Positions 35,101 to 42,612 of a DNA stretch of 64,000 nt are shown one piece after another. This stretch comes from an uncultured bacterium. GTDB taxonomy: Bacteria > Planctomycetota > UBA1135 > GCA-002686595. Numbering within the stretch: the stretch's first letter is position 1; each line of letters starts with the position of its first letter. The notes below the pieces were generated by a model that ran no database searches, was not told the DNA's origin, and was given only the letters and a program-made list of their open reading frames with translations. The stretch covers positions 22,563 to 86,562 of the forward strand of contig CALEMP010000205.1 in the NCBI GenBank assembly GCA_937910685.1. Direction: 5' to 3'. The position numbers and the translations under genes are program-made.

Positions 35101-35133
35101 GTGAAGTTGGATTACCAACTCCACCGTGTATTT
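35092..35133. terminator. Bidirectional terminator between convergent genes
   Basis: Arms 35092-35110 and 35115-35133 pair over 19 bases with one mismatch, around a four-base loop (atta). The stem is AT-rich at its base (aaatacac / gtgtattt), fitting termination of sodB from the left and of the response-regulator gene from the right. Confidence 0.8.
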
Positions 35134-35163
35134 GTGTCTCTCTGCCTGTCCCAGGCCTAGACC

Positions 35164-35736
35164 TCAGGAACACTCGGGGGGCGCATCCCGTTGCAGCTTG
35201 CGCTGCAGAGATCGCCGGTGAATTCCCAGGCGTCTTGCGGTCTCGGAGATATTCCCCCCACTGTCCCGCAGCACCCGTTGAATGTGCTCCCACTCCGTGC
35301 GTGCCAGGGACGGTGCGCTGTAGTCCTCGGTGGTCACCCCCGGATCCGGACGGTCGCCCCGTTGAAAGGCCGCGATCAGGTCGTCCGCATCAGCGGGCTT
35401 GGGCACAAAGTTCAGCGCGCCCAATCGCACTGCTTCCACCGCGGTGGAAATGCTGCCATAGCCGGAGAGCACCAGGATGCGCGTGCCAGGCTCTTCCGTG
35501 TGCAAGGCTTGAACCAACTCCAGTCCAGAGCGCCCAGGCATGCGCAGGTCCACTACCGCGTAATCTGGAGCCTGATCCCGGGCAAGGTCAAGGGCCTCGT
35601 CATAGCCCCCCGCCGTGCGCACCTCGAAGCCACGGGAACGGAAAGCCTTGGCCAAGCGTTCGCGCAGAACCACATCGTCATCCACTAAAAGGAGATCGCC
35701 GGGTTCCACGGGGTTCGGCTCAGAATCAGCAGGCAT
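35164..35736 (-). CDS. regA: RegA/PrrA/ActR-family redox response regulator
   Basis: 190 residues. The receiver domain has the acidic pocket VDDD (18-21), the phosphoacceptor Asp63 (VVDLRMPG) and the Lys of FVPKPAD near 113. A Pro-containing linker follows, then a Fis-type helix-turn-helix, NISETARRLGIHRRSLQRKL, whose spelling closely follows RegA/PrrA recognition helices. RegA controls respiration, carbon or nitrogen fixation and photosynthesis genes in proteobacteria according to redox state; the regulon here is unknown. The sensor gene is 32 bases upstream on the same strand. Start: ATG at 35736. Confidence 0.9.
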   Translation of the reverse strand: MPADSEPNPVEPGDLLLVDDDVVLRERLAKAFRSRGFEVRTAGGYDEALDLARDQAPDYAVVDLRMPGRSGLELVQALHTEEPGTRILVLSGYGSISTAVEAVRLGALNFVPKPADADDLIAAFQRGDRPDPGVTTEDYSAPSLARTEWEHIQRVLRDSGGNISETARRLGIHRRSLQRKLQRDAPPECS

Positions 35737-35768
35737 GGGGTCATTCTACAGGCCCGTGCGCCCAAGCC

Positions 35769-37082
35769 TCAACCACCTGTGAAGGAATCGGAACTGGGGT
35801 CAAAGGACAGGCCAAGGCGCACGGTGGTGCCCCTGCCCACCTCGGATTCGAAGCGCAGAGAGCCCCCCAGGCGCTCAGCAATGCTGCGGGCCAGAAAGAG
35901 CCCGAGCCCCATGCCCTGCCCCACTTCCTTGGTGGTGAAGAACGGATCGGTGGCGCGCCTCAAGCCCTCGGAGTCCATGCCCACCCCCCGGTCCTGCACC
36001 ACGAACTCATAGCCTTCGTCCGACAACCGAACGCTGAAGAGCACGCTGCTCAACGGGGGAGAAGCATCCAGGGCATTGGACAGTAAATTGCGCAGGGCCA
36101 TGGTCAGGGCCTCCCTTGGCACCCGGGCCATCCGTTTCTCATGGGCGGGAGCGATCTCCACATCCACCCGGTCGGGAGTCGGCAGCTCCTCTAGGGTCGC
36201 ATCCAAGATCTCCCCAAGGCTCAGGGAAACCCAAGCCTCTCCAGCACGCTCGCCAGATTCCATGCTCATGCGGTCCAAGATCCGCCTGCAGCGCGCCACT
36301 TCCGCGCGAATCAAGCGCGCATCCTCCACGTCTTCTGCGTCACCCGCTTTTTTCTCCACGCGCCTAGCCAAGTCCTTGGCAACCACTGCGATGGTGGACA
36401 GGGGGGATGCCAATTCATGGGCGGCACCGGCAGCCAAGGTACCCAGGGCTTCAAGGCGCTCCGCCCGCGCTTGAGACTCCCGTTCACGGGTCAACTCGTC
36501 TGACTGGCGCGCCAGGGCACGGGTCACGCGGGTCACAAAATACGCCGACACCCCCATGGTCATGGCGAGCGCGACCCCATGCCCAAGCTGGCGCAAGTCC
36601 GCGTTGCTCGCCAACTCTTCCAGGGGCCTATGGGTCAAAGCCAGCACCACCAAACAGATCACTGCAAAAGCCGTCCCCGCAAAGGCCAAGGGCCGGGACA
36701 AGAGCACTGCGGCCATCACAATGTGGACGGACAAGAACGCGGCAAAGGGATTGTCGAGGCCTCCGGTCAGTTGCAGCAAGAAGACCAGCAAAACGGTGTC
36801 GAACAACATGATCAACAGTTGCAGCTGCTCAAGCAAAGCAGGGCCGGGCAACCGCCCGCGCCTGCGCCGAAGGTGACTCCATCCTTGCAGGCCGATGTTG
36901 GAGGCAATTTCCGTGGCGATCACCAGGAGCACGGGCACCAGGGGAATTTTGATCCCAAACCCGAGGGTCACGGCGGCAATCGTCCCCAATTGACCTAAAA
37001 CCGCCAGCCAGCGCAGGCCAATCAACCAACCGAGGCGTACGGAACGAGCTTCCGCCAGGGCATGGGGCAAGGGAATGGGCAC
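35769..37082 (-). CDS. regB: RegB/PrrB-family redox-sensing histidine kinase
   Basis: 437 residues. About six transmembrane helices occupy residues 20-185. TGGLDNPFAAFL contains the quinone-binding heptapeptide GGxxNPF at 107-113. The dimerisation domain has AHELASPLSTIAVVAKDL with phosphorylated His222. The redox-active cysteine of RegB is matched by Cys265 in EVARCRRIL. The catalytic domain shows the N box (NLLSNALDASPP), DRGVGM and GQGMGLGLFLAR. In RegB, oxidised quinone binding and Cys oxidation both lower kinase activity, so both sensing inputs appear intact. Partner of the response regulator at 35164-35736. Confidence 0.92.
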   Translation of the reverse strand: MPIPLPHALAEARSVRLGWLIGLRWLAVLGQLGTIAAVTLGFGIKIPLVPVLLVIATEIASNIGLQGWSHLRRRRGRLPGPALLEQLQLLIMLFDTVLLVFLLQLTGGLDNPFAAFLSVHIVMAAVLLSRPLAFAGTAFAVICLVVLALTHRPLEELASNADLRQLGHGVALAMTMGVSAYFVTRVTRALARQSDELTRERESQARAERLEALGTLAAGAAHELASPLSTIAVVAKDLARRVEKKAGDAEDVEDARLIRAEVARCRRILDRMSMESGERAGEAWVSLSLGEILDATLEELPTPDRVDVEIAPAHEKRMARVPREALTMALRNLLSNALDASPPLSSVLFSVRLSDEGYEFVVQDRGVGMDSEGLRRATDPFFTTKEVGQGMGLGLFLARSIAERLGGSLRFESEVGRGTTVRLGLSFDPSSDSFTGG

Positions 37083-37207
37083 GGGCCTATCCTACTCCTT
37101 GGGGTGCTCGCATACGCAAGCCCATCCCGCCAGCATGGGCAGACGTGCCCCTGGCCAAGTCCACCGAACTCGAGGGCAGGCCTCGGGCTTGCCCCCCGAA
37201 GCCCGGC

Positions 37208-38230
37208 TCAAGCCCCAGTCACGCTGGCGCCTTGGACCAAATGGCAAGCGGCTTGATGGCCACCACCAAGGGCCACAGTCTCGGGCCAATCCCGACGGCA
37301 GCGATCCTCCACCAGGGAGCAGCGGGTGTGAAAGTGACAGCCACTGGGAGGATGAATAGGCGAGGGGATTTCTCCGGTCAAGGGAATCCTCTTCTTGCGC
37401 TTCTTCGGATCCGCGTGGGGAATGGCCGAAAGCAACGCTCGGGTGTAGGGATGCTGAGGATCGTTGAAAATCTGATCCGCTGAACCGCTCTCCACAATCC
37501 GACCGAGGTACATCACCGCCAAGGCGTCCGAGATGTACTTCACAACCGAAAGATCGTGAGCGATGAACAGGTACGAGATACCTAACTCGTCCTGCAAGTC
37601 TTTCAGCAGGTTGATCACCTGGGCCTGGATCGACACGTCCAGGGCGCTCACCGCCTCGTCACAGACAATCAGCTTGGGGCTCAAGGCCAAGGCCCGGGCG
37701 ATCCCTACCCGCTGGCGTTGTCCTCCCGAAAACTCATGGGGAAAACGATTGGCAACATCAGGACGCAAGCCCACACGCTTGAGCAAGGCCGCAACACGAT
37801 CCTCTACCTCGCTGCCCGTGGCAATTTTGTGCACGAGGAGCGGCTCGGCAATCGCGTTACCCACGGTGATACGCGGGTTCAAGCTGGCGTAGGGGTCTTG
37901 GAAAATGATCTGCAGGTCCGGACGCAGGGCACGCATCTCTTTCTTGGGCAGATTAAATAGATCCAGCGCCTCGCTAGTGGGATCCGCCCGATAGAGCACC
38001 TGCCCCGCAGTGGGCTCCAGGAGCCGCAACATGGTGCGCCCTGCCGTGGTCTTTCCACAACCCGACTCGCCCACCAGGGACAGGGTCTGGCCCCTCTCCA
38101 GGGTGAAGTCGAGGCCATCCACGGCCTTGACCTGCCCCACCACCCGACTCAAAAGGCCCTTGCGCACGGGGAAGTGTTTTTTCAGGCCACGGACTTCGAG
38201 CAGGGGTGCTGATCGCTGGGAATCGCTCAT
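37208..38230 (-). CDS. Oligopeptide-type ABC transporter ATP-binding protein F (minus-strand system)
   Basis: 340 residues. Walker A GESGCGKTT lies near residue 55, signature FSGGQRQRVGIARAL near 170 and Walker B LIVCDEAVSALD near 190. The C-terminal oligopeptide/dipeptide region (PSPIHPPSGCHFHTRC) carries the Cys-containing tail with a later C-R-R-D, typical of DppF/OppF. It couples ATP hydrolysis to import through the permeases 39251-42545. It is the last gene of the operon; its start overlaps the D-subunit stop by ATGA. Which peptides are carried cannot be told. Confidence 0.93.
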   Translation of the reverse strand: MSDSQRSAPLLEVRGLKKHFPVRKGLLSRVVGQVKAVDGLDFTLERGQTLSLVGESGCGKTTAGRTMLRLLEPTAGQVLYRADPTSEALDLFNLPKKEMRALRPDLQIIFQDPYASLNPRITVGNAIAEPLLVHKIATGSEVEDRVAALLKRVGLRPDVANRFPHEFSGGQRQRVGIARALALSPKLIVCDEAVSALDVSIQAQVINLLKDLQDELGISYLFIAHDLSVVKYISDALAVMYLGRIVESGSADQIFNDPQHPYTRALLSAIPHADPKKRKKRIPLTGEIPSPIHPPSGCHFHTRCSLVEDRCRRDWPETVALGGGHQAACHLVQGASVTGA

Positions 38231-39243
38231 AGTTTGGATGCCTCCTCAAGATGGTGGCAGGCCACCGTGTGGGCCCCACCGGGTTCGAGGGACACGAGGG
38301 GTGGTTCCGTCCCAGCGCACAGATCCGTGGCGATAGAGCAGCGGGTGCGGAAGCGACAGCCGCTAGGGAAGTTGGTTGCGGAGGGGACCATTCCGGGGAT
38401 CGCAGTCAATCGTTCTCCTTGCTTGGCAAGATCCGGAAGGGATTGGAAGAGGCCAATGGTGTAGGGGTGACGGGGTTTCTCGAACAACTCCTCCACCGAG
38501 GCGTACTCCACCACCTTGCCCGCATACATAACAGCCACATGGTGGGCGGCCTCCGCCACGACCGCCAAGTCGTGTGTGATCAACAGGACGCTCATGCCAG
38601 AATCCTCTTGGAGCTCGCGGATCAGGTCCAAGATCTGGGCCTGAATCGTCACATCCAAGGCGGTGGTGGGTTCGTCCGCGATCAAGAGCGCCGGATCGCA
38701 GCTCATGGCAATCGCGATCATCACCCGCTGACGCATACCCCCGGACATCTCGTGGGGATAGGTATCCACCCGGGTTTCCGGGCTGGGAATCCCCACGCGC
38801 CTCAGCATCTCGATGGCATGCTCCCGAGCGGCTTTCTTGCTGAGCCCCCGGTGCAGCATGACCGCCTCCGAAATCTGATTCCCCACGGTATAAACCGGAT
38901 TAAGGGCCGTCATGGGCTCTTGAAAAATCATGGCGACCTCGTTGCCACGGATGCGGCGAAAATCCTCGTCCGAAATCGGCAGCAGGGATTCGCCCCGGAA
39001 CAGGATGTCCCCGCGCTCCACGAAGCCCGGAGGACTTGGCACCAGGCGCATGACCGAGAGGGCACTGACACTCTTGCCACTGCCGGACTCCCCCACCAGA
39101 CCCAGGGTCTCGCCGGGATAGATCTTATAGCTAACGCCGTCCACCGCCTTGGCGGTGCCTTCGTCCGTGTGGAACCAGGTCGCAAGGTCGCGCAGCTCGA
39201 GCAGAGGCTTGGCAGCCCCTTCGGGTGATTGGGAATCGCTCAT
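38227..39243 (-). CDS. Oligopeptide-type ABC transporter ATP-binding protein D (minus-strand system)
   Basis: 338 residues. Walker [10 protein letters not shown] is followed by ALSVMRLVPSPPGFVE, the longer Q-loop region typical of DppD/OppD (MIFQEPMTALNPVYTVG), signature [17 protein letters not shown] and Walker [15 protein letters not shown]. The C-terminal tail FPSGCRFRTRCSIATDLC holds the conserved cysteines seen in Opp/Dpp ATPases with iron-sulfur tails. Starts seven bases after the C permease stop. Confidence 0.93.
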   Translation of the reverse strand: MSDSQSPEGAAKPLLELRDLATWFHTDEGTAKAVDGVSYKIYPGETLGLVGESGSGKSVSALSVMRLVPSPPGFVERGDILFRGESLLPISDEDFRRIRGNEVAMIFQEPMTALNPVYTVGNQISEAVMLHRGLSKKAAREHAIEMLRRVGIPSPETRVDTYPHEMSGGMRQRVMIAIAMSCDPALLIADEPTTALDVTIQAQILDLIRELQEDSGMSVLLITHDLAVVAEAAHHVAVMYAGKVVEYASVEELFEKPRHPYTIGLFQSLPDLAKQGERLTAIPGMVPSATNFPSGCRFRTRCSIATDLCAGTEPPLVSLEPGGAHTVACHHLEEASKL

Positions 39244-39250
39244 GTCAGCC

Positions 39251-41071
39251 TTAGCGTTTCATTTTGGGGTCCAGAGCATCGCGCACCGCGTCGCCCACCA
39301 GGTTGTAACAGGTCACCGTGATGAAAATCAGGGCCCCTGGGAACAGCTGAATCCACCAGTTGGAGGCGTTCTTGCTCTCGTTGACCAAGGATCCCCAACT
39401 GGCTTCGGGGGGCCGAATGCCAAAGCCCAGAAAGGACACGGCGGATTCGGTCAAGATACCCGCAGCCACAGCAAAGGCCGCGCTCACCAGCACGGGCCCC
39501 ATTGCATTGGGCAACACATGACGGAAGATCGTACGCCGGTTCGAGAATCCCAGGGCCTGCGCCGCGATGACAAACTCTTGCTCCCGAAGGCGTAAGAATT
39601 CACCGCGCACCAAGCGCGCCACCCCGGTCCAGCGAATGAGGGCGATCACGATCACAATCGCAAAGATCGGGCTGATCACGTCCGCCGGAATGAAGGCCAT
39701 GGTCATCAAGATCAGAAAGAAAGCGGGGATCGCCTGAAGGACCTCGATCAAGCGCATGATGGCCACATCGATGCGGCCACCGAAGTAGCCCGCAATGCAT
39801 CCAAACACCACGCCGATAACGGTCAACAGGATCGCGGACAAAATGCCCACGGTCAAACTGATGCGGCCACCCCACACAAGACGCGTCAGGAAGTCCCGGC
39901 CCAACTCATCGACTCCTGCAATGTGGCGCAGGCGGGAGTTGCGCTCGGGTTCGCCAGCACGCACGTCCACCGGCGTGACTGCGGCCTTGAAACCACCTTG
40001 TCCTTCGGCGTTGGCCTTGGGGCCACGCACGTACTTGCCAGCCTCGTCAATCTCGGCCCACCACCACCAGGTGGGCGGGCGGAACATCTCTTCCGTGTGG
40101 GTCTCCGCAAGGCCATAGGTCAAGGGCGGCCAAGTGGGTTCAAAAACACCATCGCCCTCCCCCAACAATTGTCCCTCTGGCAAGGCCACCATGGCACCGC
40201 TGATCAGACCCGCCTTGTGGGGCGCGTTCTTGTACATGTCGTCCCCGTCCCCAAAGGTCGCGTACCACCCAAGGGAAGCAAGCACGGAAAGACCCAGGAC
40301 GCCAAACGCCTTGCGTCGACGCCAGCGACGGACTTCTTCACGATTACCGCCCAGGACCACCCGGTTCAACATTCGATTCCACACGGGCCAACTGGCCAAG
40401 AGACTCCAGAGCACCATGAAGAAGATCTCCCGGGGCCAGAGGGCTTCCCAAAGGGGCAGGGTCCGCCGGGACTGCAAGGCCACACCACCCAGTTCCGGCT
40501 TTGCCGGGCTCAGGGGACGCAGGGTTTTGCGCAGGTCACGGGTGATGCTTTTGGCTTCGCCCAGAAGCTCGGCGGCCTTGGGCTCATCACCCCCCGCGAA
40601 GGCAGCCTTGCCCTCCCTGAGCTTGTTGCGAAAGGCGAGCAACGCCGCCTGCTCTGCCTCGGCCGTGTCCGGCAGATAGAAGGCCACCACGTCCAAGCGC
40701 AGGTCCATCGCATCGGTCTCCAAGAGAAGGGCCCCGGCGCGGGTTTGGGGTACCCCATCAGCCCCCAGGGTTCCCGACTCTTGCAGCCCAGCCAGGTACT
40801 CATCGTCGGTGGCCGACACCAACTTCAGCATGCCGTTGGTCACCGCACGAAGGGAGTTCAGGGACGAACCATAAGCGGCGCGATCGACGCCCTCGAATGA
40901 AAAGGGCCGATCCCCCGCCAGGAACGGGGCAAAGATCACCAGGCCATACAAGAGGGCCAAGACCCCCATTCCAGCCCGGAATAGCTTGCGCCGACCCAAC
41001 TGTTCGAAGACAAGGTCCCAATAGTCCTTGCTGTAGATTGCGCTGTCCGGCGCCTGCTCTGAATCACTCAT
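39251..41071 (-). CDS. Oligopeptide-type ABC permease C with large insertion (minus-strand system)
   Basis: 606 residues, about twice the usual OppC/DppC length. The first helix (FRAGMGVLALLYGLVIFAPF) is followed by about 330 extra residues: a charged helical stretch (AEQAALLAFRNKLREGKAAF), two additional hydrophobic helices (FFMVLWSLLASWPVW; FGVLGLSVLASLGWYATF) and a Trp-rich segment (MFRPPTWWWWAEIDEAGKYV). The normal permease core resumes at GVDELGRDFLTRLVWGGRIS. Helices and the EAA loop (AAQALGFSNRRTIFRHVLP) then complete the fold, ending NLVGDAVRDALDPKM. The corresponding plus-strand protein lacks most of the insert. Overlaps the B permease by eight bases. Confidence 0.9.
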   Translation of the reverse strand: MSDSEQAPDSAIYSKDYWDLVFEQLGRRKLFRAGMGVLALLYGLVIFAPFLAGDRPFSFEGVDRAAYGSSLNSLRAVTNGMLKLVSATDDEYLAGLQESGTLGADGVPQTRAGALLLETDAMDLRLDVVAFYLPDTAEAEQAALLAFRNKLREGKAAFAGGDEPKAAELLGEAKSITRDLRKTLRPLSPAKPELGGVALQSRRTLPLWEALWPREIFFMVLWSLLASWPVWNRMLNRVVLGGNREEVRRWRRRKAFGVLGLSVLASLGWYATFGDGDDMYKNAPHKAGLISGAMVALPEGQLLGEGDGVFEPTWPPLTYGLAETHTEEMFRPPTWWWWAEIDEAGKYVRGPKANAEGQGGFKAAVTPVDVRAGEPERNSRLRHIAGVDELGRDFLTRLVWGGRISLTVGILSAILLTVIGVVFGCIAGYFGGRIDVAIMRLIEVLQAIPAFFLILMTMAFIPADVISPIFAIVIVIALIRWTGVARLVRGEFLRLREQEFVIAAQALGFSNRRTIFRHVLPNAMGPVLVSAAFAVAAGILTESAVSFLGFGIRPPEASWGSLVNESKNASNWWIQLFPGALIFITVTCYNLVGDAVRDALDPKMKR

Positions 41072-42545
41072 TGCGGATCCGGGGGTCGACGATCGAATAG
41101 GTGATGTCCGAGAGCAAGATGCCCACTTGGGTCATGACGCCCACCAAGATCGTGGTGGCCATGATGATGTTGAAGTCGCGCTTAAGAAGACCATCGAAGG
41201 CATAGCGGCCCATGCCAGGCACATCGAAAACCTTCTCAATGATGATCGACCCTCCGATCAGAATCGGCAACACGCTGGCCAAGAGGGTCAGCACGGGGAT
41301 CATTGAGTTGCGCAGGGCGTGCTTGTAAATCACCACGGTTTCGCTCAAGCCCTTGGCCCTGGCCGTGCGAATGTAATCCTGCTGCAGGGTGTCCATCATG
41401 CCCGCACGCATTTGGCGTGACAGGTAAGCCAAGCTGCTGTAGGTCATGGTCAAGACAGGCAGGATCGAGTGCAGCACCGTGTCCCAGCCATAGGCCCAGT
41501 ACCCTAAATCCGCTGCATCCTTGTCGTGCAGTCCGACCACCGGTAAAAGGTCCAAGCCGGTCTTGCCAAAGGTCAGGATCAGCATCAAACCTGCCCAAAA
41601 GGTAGGGATTGCAAAAAGTACAAAGAGGGCGATGGTCACCAGTCCATCCCGCCGCTTGCCGTGGTTCCGGGCGCTGAAAATCCCAAGGGGCAAGGCAAAG
41701 AGATAACTCAAAAGCACCGAGCTCAAGGCCAAGGGCACGGTGACCTTGAGACGCTTGACCAACTCGGGTCCCACCTCGCGGCCGGATTGCATTTCCCGGC
41801 GCAGGTCTCCCACGAACAATCCGCCCCACCAATCAGCCCCGGTGTTCTGCACACGAAAGCCTCCGTTGGCAAAGTACCAAGCAAAGCACGCACGGATGCG
41901 AGCCACATCCCCCAGGGCCTCAAGCCGTTCCTTGGGCACGGAAAACTCCGCACCGGTGTTGGTTTCGAGGGCACCGATCAAACGTCCGATACCGGCCTGG
42001 CGGGTCGCTGCGGACTCCGCGATCAGGTGCAACCCGGAAAGCAAAGCAGGTCGCGCTTCATCCCCTCCCTCCGCGAGTGTCTTGACCGCTACGCTCCAGG
42101 CTGCTTCTCCAGCCTCATCGTCGCTGAGCACAACCCGAGCAGCATCAAAGCGCTCAGCATCCTCGTCAGAGGTCTTGGGTAAATGACCGATCGCCATCAC
42201 CTTGCCCTCGTCGATCTCGGTCCCGTCGCTCAACTCCACCTGACGGGTGGCGCGCTCGGTGTGGGGCGACGAGAACCACGGGATTCCGTCCCGGTCCAAG
42301 TTCAGAGGCCCCACGTAATCAAAGAACTGAACGAACAGAGACCGATCCAGACCGTGGTCCCGGCGGAACTTCTCCACCATGCCCTCCACGTCCGTGTCCT
42401 GGCCCAGCTGGCCCCCGGTACCCGCGCCGATCATGACCGTGGCGGGATCCCCGGGTGCGGCATGGAAAATGGTGAACACCACAAGGGCAATGCCCAGGGT
42501 GGTGGGCACCATCAGAAAGAGGCGCCGCAGAATGAATGACAGCAA
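41064..42545 (-). CDS. Oligopeptide-type ABC permease B with large periplasmic insertion (minus-strand system)
   Basis: 493 residues against about 310-330 normally. The first helix (LFLMVPTTLGIALVVFTIFH) and GDPATVMIG are standard. About 160 residues then intervene, helix-rich and acidic (AARVVLSDDEAGEAAWSVAV; RPALLSGLHLIAESAATRQAG), somewhat like HEAT/Armadillo repeats. The core resumes with LKVTVPLALSSVLLSYLFAL. The EAA loop (YIRTARAKGLSETVVIYKHA) and the ending YSIVDPRIR are normal. The insert falls in the loop that faces the periplasm, so contact with the binding protein or cell wall is plausible. Confidence 0.9.
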   Translation of the reverse strand: MLSFILRRLFLMVPTTLGIALVVFTIFHAAPGDPATVMIGAGTGGQLGQDTDVEGMVEKFRRDHGLDRSLFVQFFDYVGPLNLDRDGIPWFSSPHTERATRQVELSDGTEIDEGKVMAIGHLPKTSDEDAERFDAARVVLSDDEAGEAAWSVAVKTLAEGGDEARPALLSGLHLIAESAATRQAGIGRLIGALETNTGAEFSVPKERLEALGDVARIRACFAWYFANGGFRVQNTGADWWGGLFVGDLRREMQSGREVGPELVKRLKVTVPLALSSVLLSYLFALPLGIFSARNHGKRRDGLVTIALFVLFAIPTFWAGLMLILTFGKTGLDLLPVVGLHDKDAADLGYWAYGWDTVLHSILPVLTMTYSSLAYLSRQMRAGMMDTLQQDYIRTARAKGLSETVVIYKHALRNSMIPVLTLLASVLPILIGGSIIIEKVFDVPGMGRYAFDGLLKRDFNIIMATTILVGVMTQVGILLSDITYSIVDPRIRNE

Positions 42546-42612
42546 GAGGTTATCTTTTGGGTTGAGGGAACGTTGAGAACCTGGGCTTAGCCCCGATGAT
42601 CTCGCAGCGGGA

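Noticed and set aside
38251..39228. 325-codon plus-strand open frame
   Set aside because: It is antisense to a clear ABC ATPase gene with all canonical motifs.
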